Assembly: GCA_017544745.1 (NCBI GenBank)
Contig: JAFYDO010000008.1
Location: 1-6,206 of the forward strand
Origin: Treponema sp.
Lineage (GTDB): Bacteria > Spirochaetota > Spirochaetia > Treponematales > Treponemataceae
Reading direction: 5' to 3'
DNA: 6,206 nucleotides
A program made the position numbers and the translations under genes. The first letter of the stretch is position 1; each line of letters begins with the position of its first letter. Under the pieces are notes generated by a model, which was given only the letters and a program-made list of their open reading frames with translations, made no database searches and was not told where the DNA came from. This document shows positions 5,955-6,206 of this stretch, piece after piece.

Positions 5955-6008
5955 GTGGCATCTTTTTTGCACTACCCTTCCAGAAGGGTAGAGCAAAAAA
6001 GATGCCAC
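5955..6008. repeat. 54-nt near-perfect inverted repeat (long hairpin)
   Basis: The left arm GTGGCATCTTTTTTGC (5955-5970) pairs perfectly over 16 bp with GCAAAAAAGATGCCAC (5993-6008). One A/A mismatch (5971/5992) follows, then 9 bp of CTACCCTTC (5972-5980) with GAAGGGTAG (5983-5991), closed by a two-base loop CA. On either strand the T-run precedes the inner stem, so it does not have the stem-then-U-run layout of an intrinsic terminator. It would form a very stable hairpin or cruciform. It may protect the 3' end of the operon transcript, be part of a mobile element, or be a regulator's site; the role is unknown. Confidence 0.85.
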
Positions 6009-6011
6009 CCC

Positions 6012-6040
6012 AAAAAACCCAGGAAATTCCTGGGTTTTTT
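6012..6040. terminator. Bidirectional intrinsic terminator
   Basis: A perfect dyad has a stem of CCCAGGAA (6018-6025) with TTCCTGGG (6027-6034), preceded by six A (6012-6017) and followed by six T (6035-6040). A GC-rich stem followed by a T-run on either strand is the classic factor-independent terminator that works in both directions. It would end the plus-strand operon about 150-180 nt after the TIR stop codon and block transcription entering from the right. Confidence 0.85.
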
Positions 6041-6043
6041 GCA

Positions 6044-6206
6044 TGTCTGGGGGACCAAAAAGTACAATGTTCGGGCCCAGGTGAAATCGCCACTGCGGGA
6101 CAGGTAGAAAAAGCCAATTTCGGCTCAAGAGAAAAAGCCACTACCCGAATCCTTTCAAATCCTCTATACTGAATAGCGACCAAACAACCCAGTAGAAAGG
6201 ACTGAC
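6044..6206 (+). mobile_element. Probable left end of an IS21-family insertion sequence
   Basis: The sequence from about TGTCTGGGGG (6044) to the window end has no gene but has the layout of an IS21-type terminus: a TG start, several tandem repeats of a 24-bp period (given separately), a -10-like TATACT (6165-6170) with only a poor -35, and AAAGGA (6196-6201) at the very edge, correctly placed for an istA-type start codon within the next few bases. IS21 elements carry repeated transposase-binding sites at their ends and encode IstA and IstB. No transposase codons lie inside the window, so the call rests on architecture only and the outer boundary is a guess. It could instead be the control region of an unrelated gene. 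Confidence 0.4.
6056..6151 (+). repeat. Four tandem imperfect repeats with 24-bp period
   Basis: AGAAAAAGCCA is exact at 6106-6116 and 6130-6140. A diverged copy, GTGAAATCGCCACTGCGGG, lies one period earlier (6081-6099), and a weaker one, AAAAAGTACAATGTTCGGG (about 6057-6075), before that. The CCA landmark falls at 6090, 6114 and 6138, exactly 24 bp apart, and the trailing GGG at 6073 and 6097 keeps the same period. Evenly phased copies, a little over two helical turns apart, suggest cooperative binding by one protein, such as a transposase or a repressor. Confidence 0.65.

Noticed and set aside
5955..6008. Intrinsic terminator at the 54-nt hairpin
   Set aside because: On both strands the T-run is in the ascending arm and A-run in the descending arm, so no U-run follows the inner stem; the following dyad at 6012-6040 fits a terminator properly.
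5842..6183. Minus-strand 113-codon frame and overlapping short frames on both strands
   Set aside because: They run through the hairpin, terminator and repeats; the peptides are translations of palindromes and lack ribosome binding sites.
1..6206. CRISPR array, tRNA, rRNA or known riboswitch
   Set aside because: Nothing like regularly spaced 25-40 bp repeats with spacers, a tRNA cloverleaf or rRNA sequence was seen; the 24-bp-period repeats at 6056-6151 are contiguous without unique spacers.

Overview
The window looks like a piece of accessory DNA from a low-to-moderate GC Firmicute, probably a gut-type Clostridia. The grounds are AGGAGG-like ribosome binding sites, sigma-A type promoters, a MerR regulator, a Gram-positive style small lipoprotein, and SpoVK/CbbX-type AAA+ and TIR genes. 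This is an inference from style, not an identification. Base composition is uneven: the left part carrying the MerR gene is visibly GC-rich (sample 481-540: 37 of 60 G+C), while the central operon is AT-rich (sample 3061-3120: 19 of 60). The operon therefore looks like cargo with a different history.

Layout. 1-123: the minus-strand start of a possible unidentified gene running off the left edge, with a promoter and ribosome binding site. 124-279 (minus): a 51-residue lipoprotein. 323-1468 (minus): a MerR-family regulator with a long C-terminal sensor region. 1469-1714: a divergent control region, holding a MerR-type promoter with a perfect palindrome in its spacer (minus strand) and a strong TTTACA-17-TATAAT promoter (plus strand). 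1715-5858: four co-directional plus-strand genes, consisting of two proteins I do not recognise (247 and 339 aa), a SpoVK/CbbX-like AAA+ ATPase with an unfamiliar N-terminal region (464 aa), and a TIR-domain protein with two C-terminal membrane segments (310 aa). 5859-6206: non-coding DNA with a 54-nt near-perfect hairpin, a bidirectional intrinsic terminator, and tandem 24-bp-period repeats. These repeats look like the left end of an IS21-type insertion sequence whose first gene would begin just past the window.

How the genes may work together. A TIR domain with a candidate NADase glutamate, tethered to two membrane helices, is typical of an effector in anti-phage or other conflict systems. 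A SpoVK-type AAA+ protein could remodel or gate a partner. The two orphan proteins, one with hydrophobic helical segments, would then be sensor, adaptor or membrane components. The set has one promoter, short gaps or overlaps between the first three genes, and a terminator at its end. I do not recognise the combination as a named defence system; that it is one is inference.
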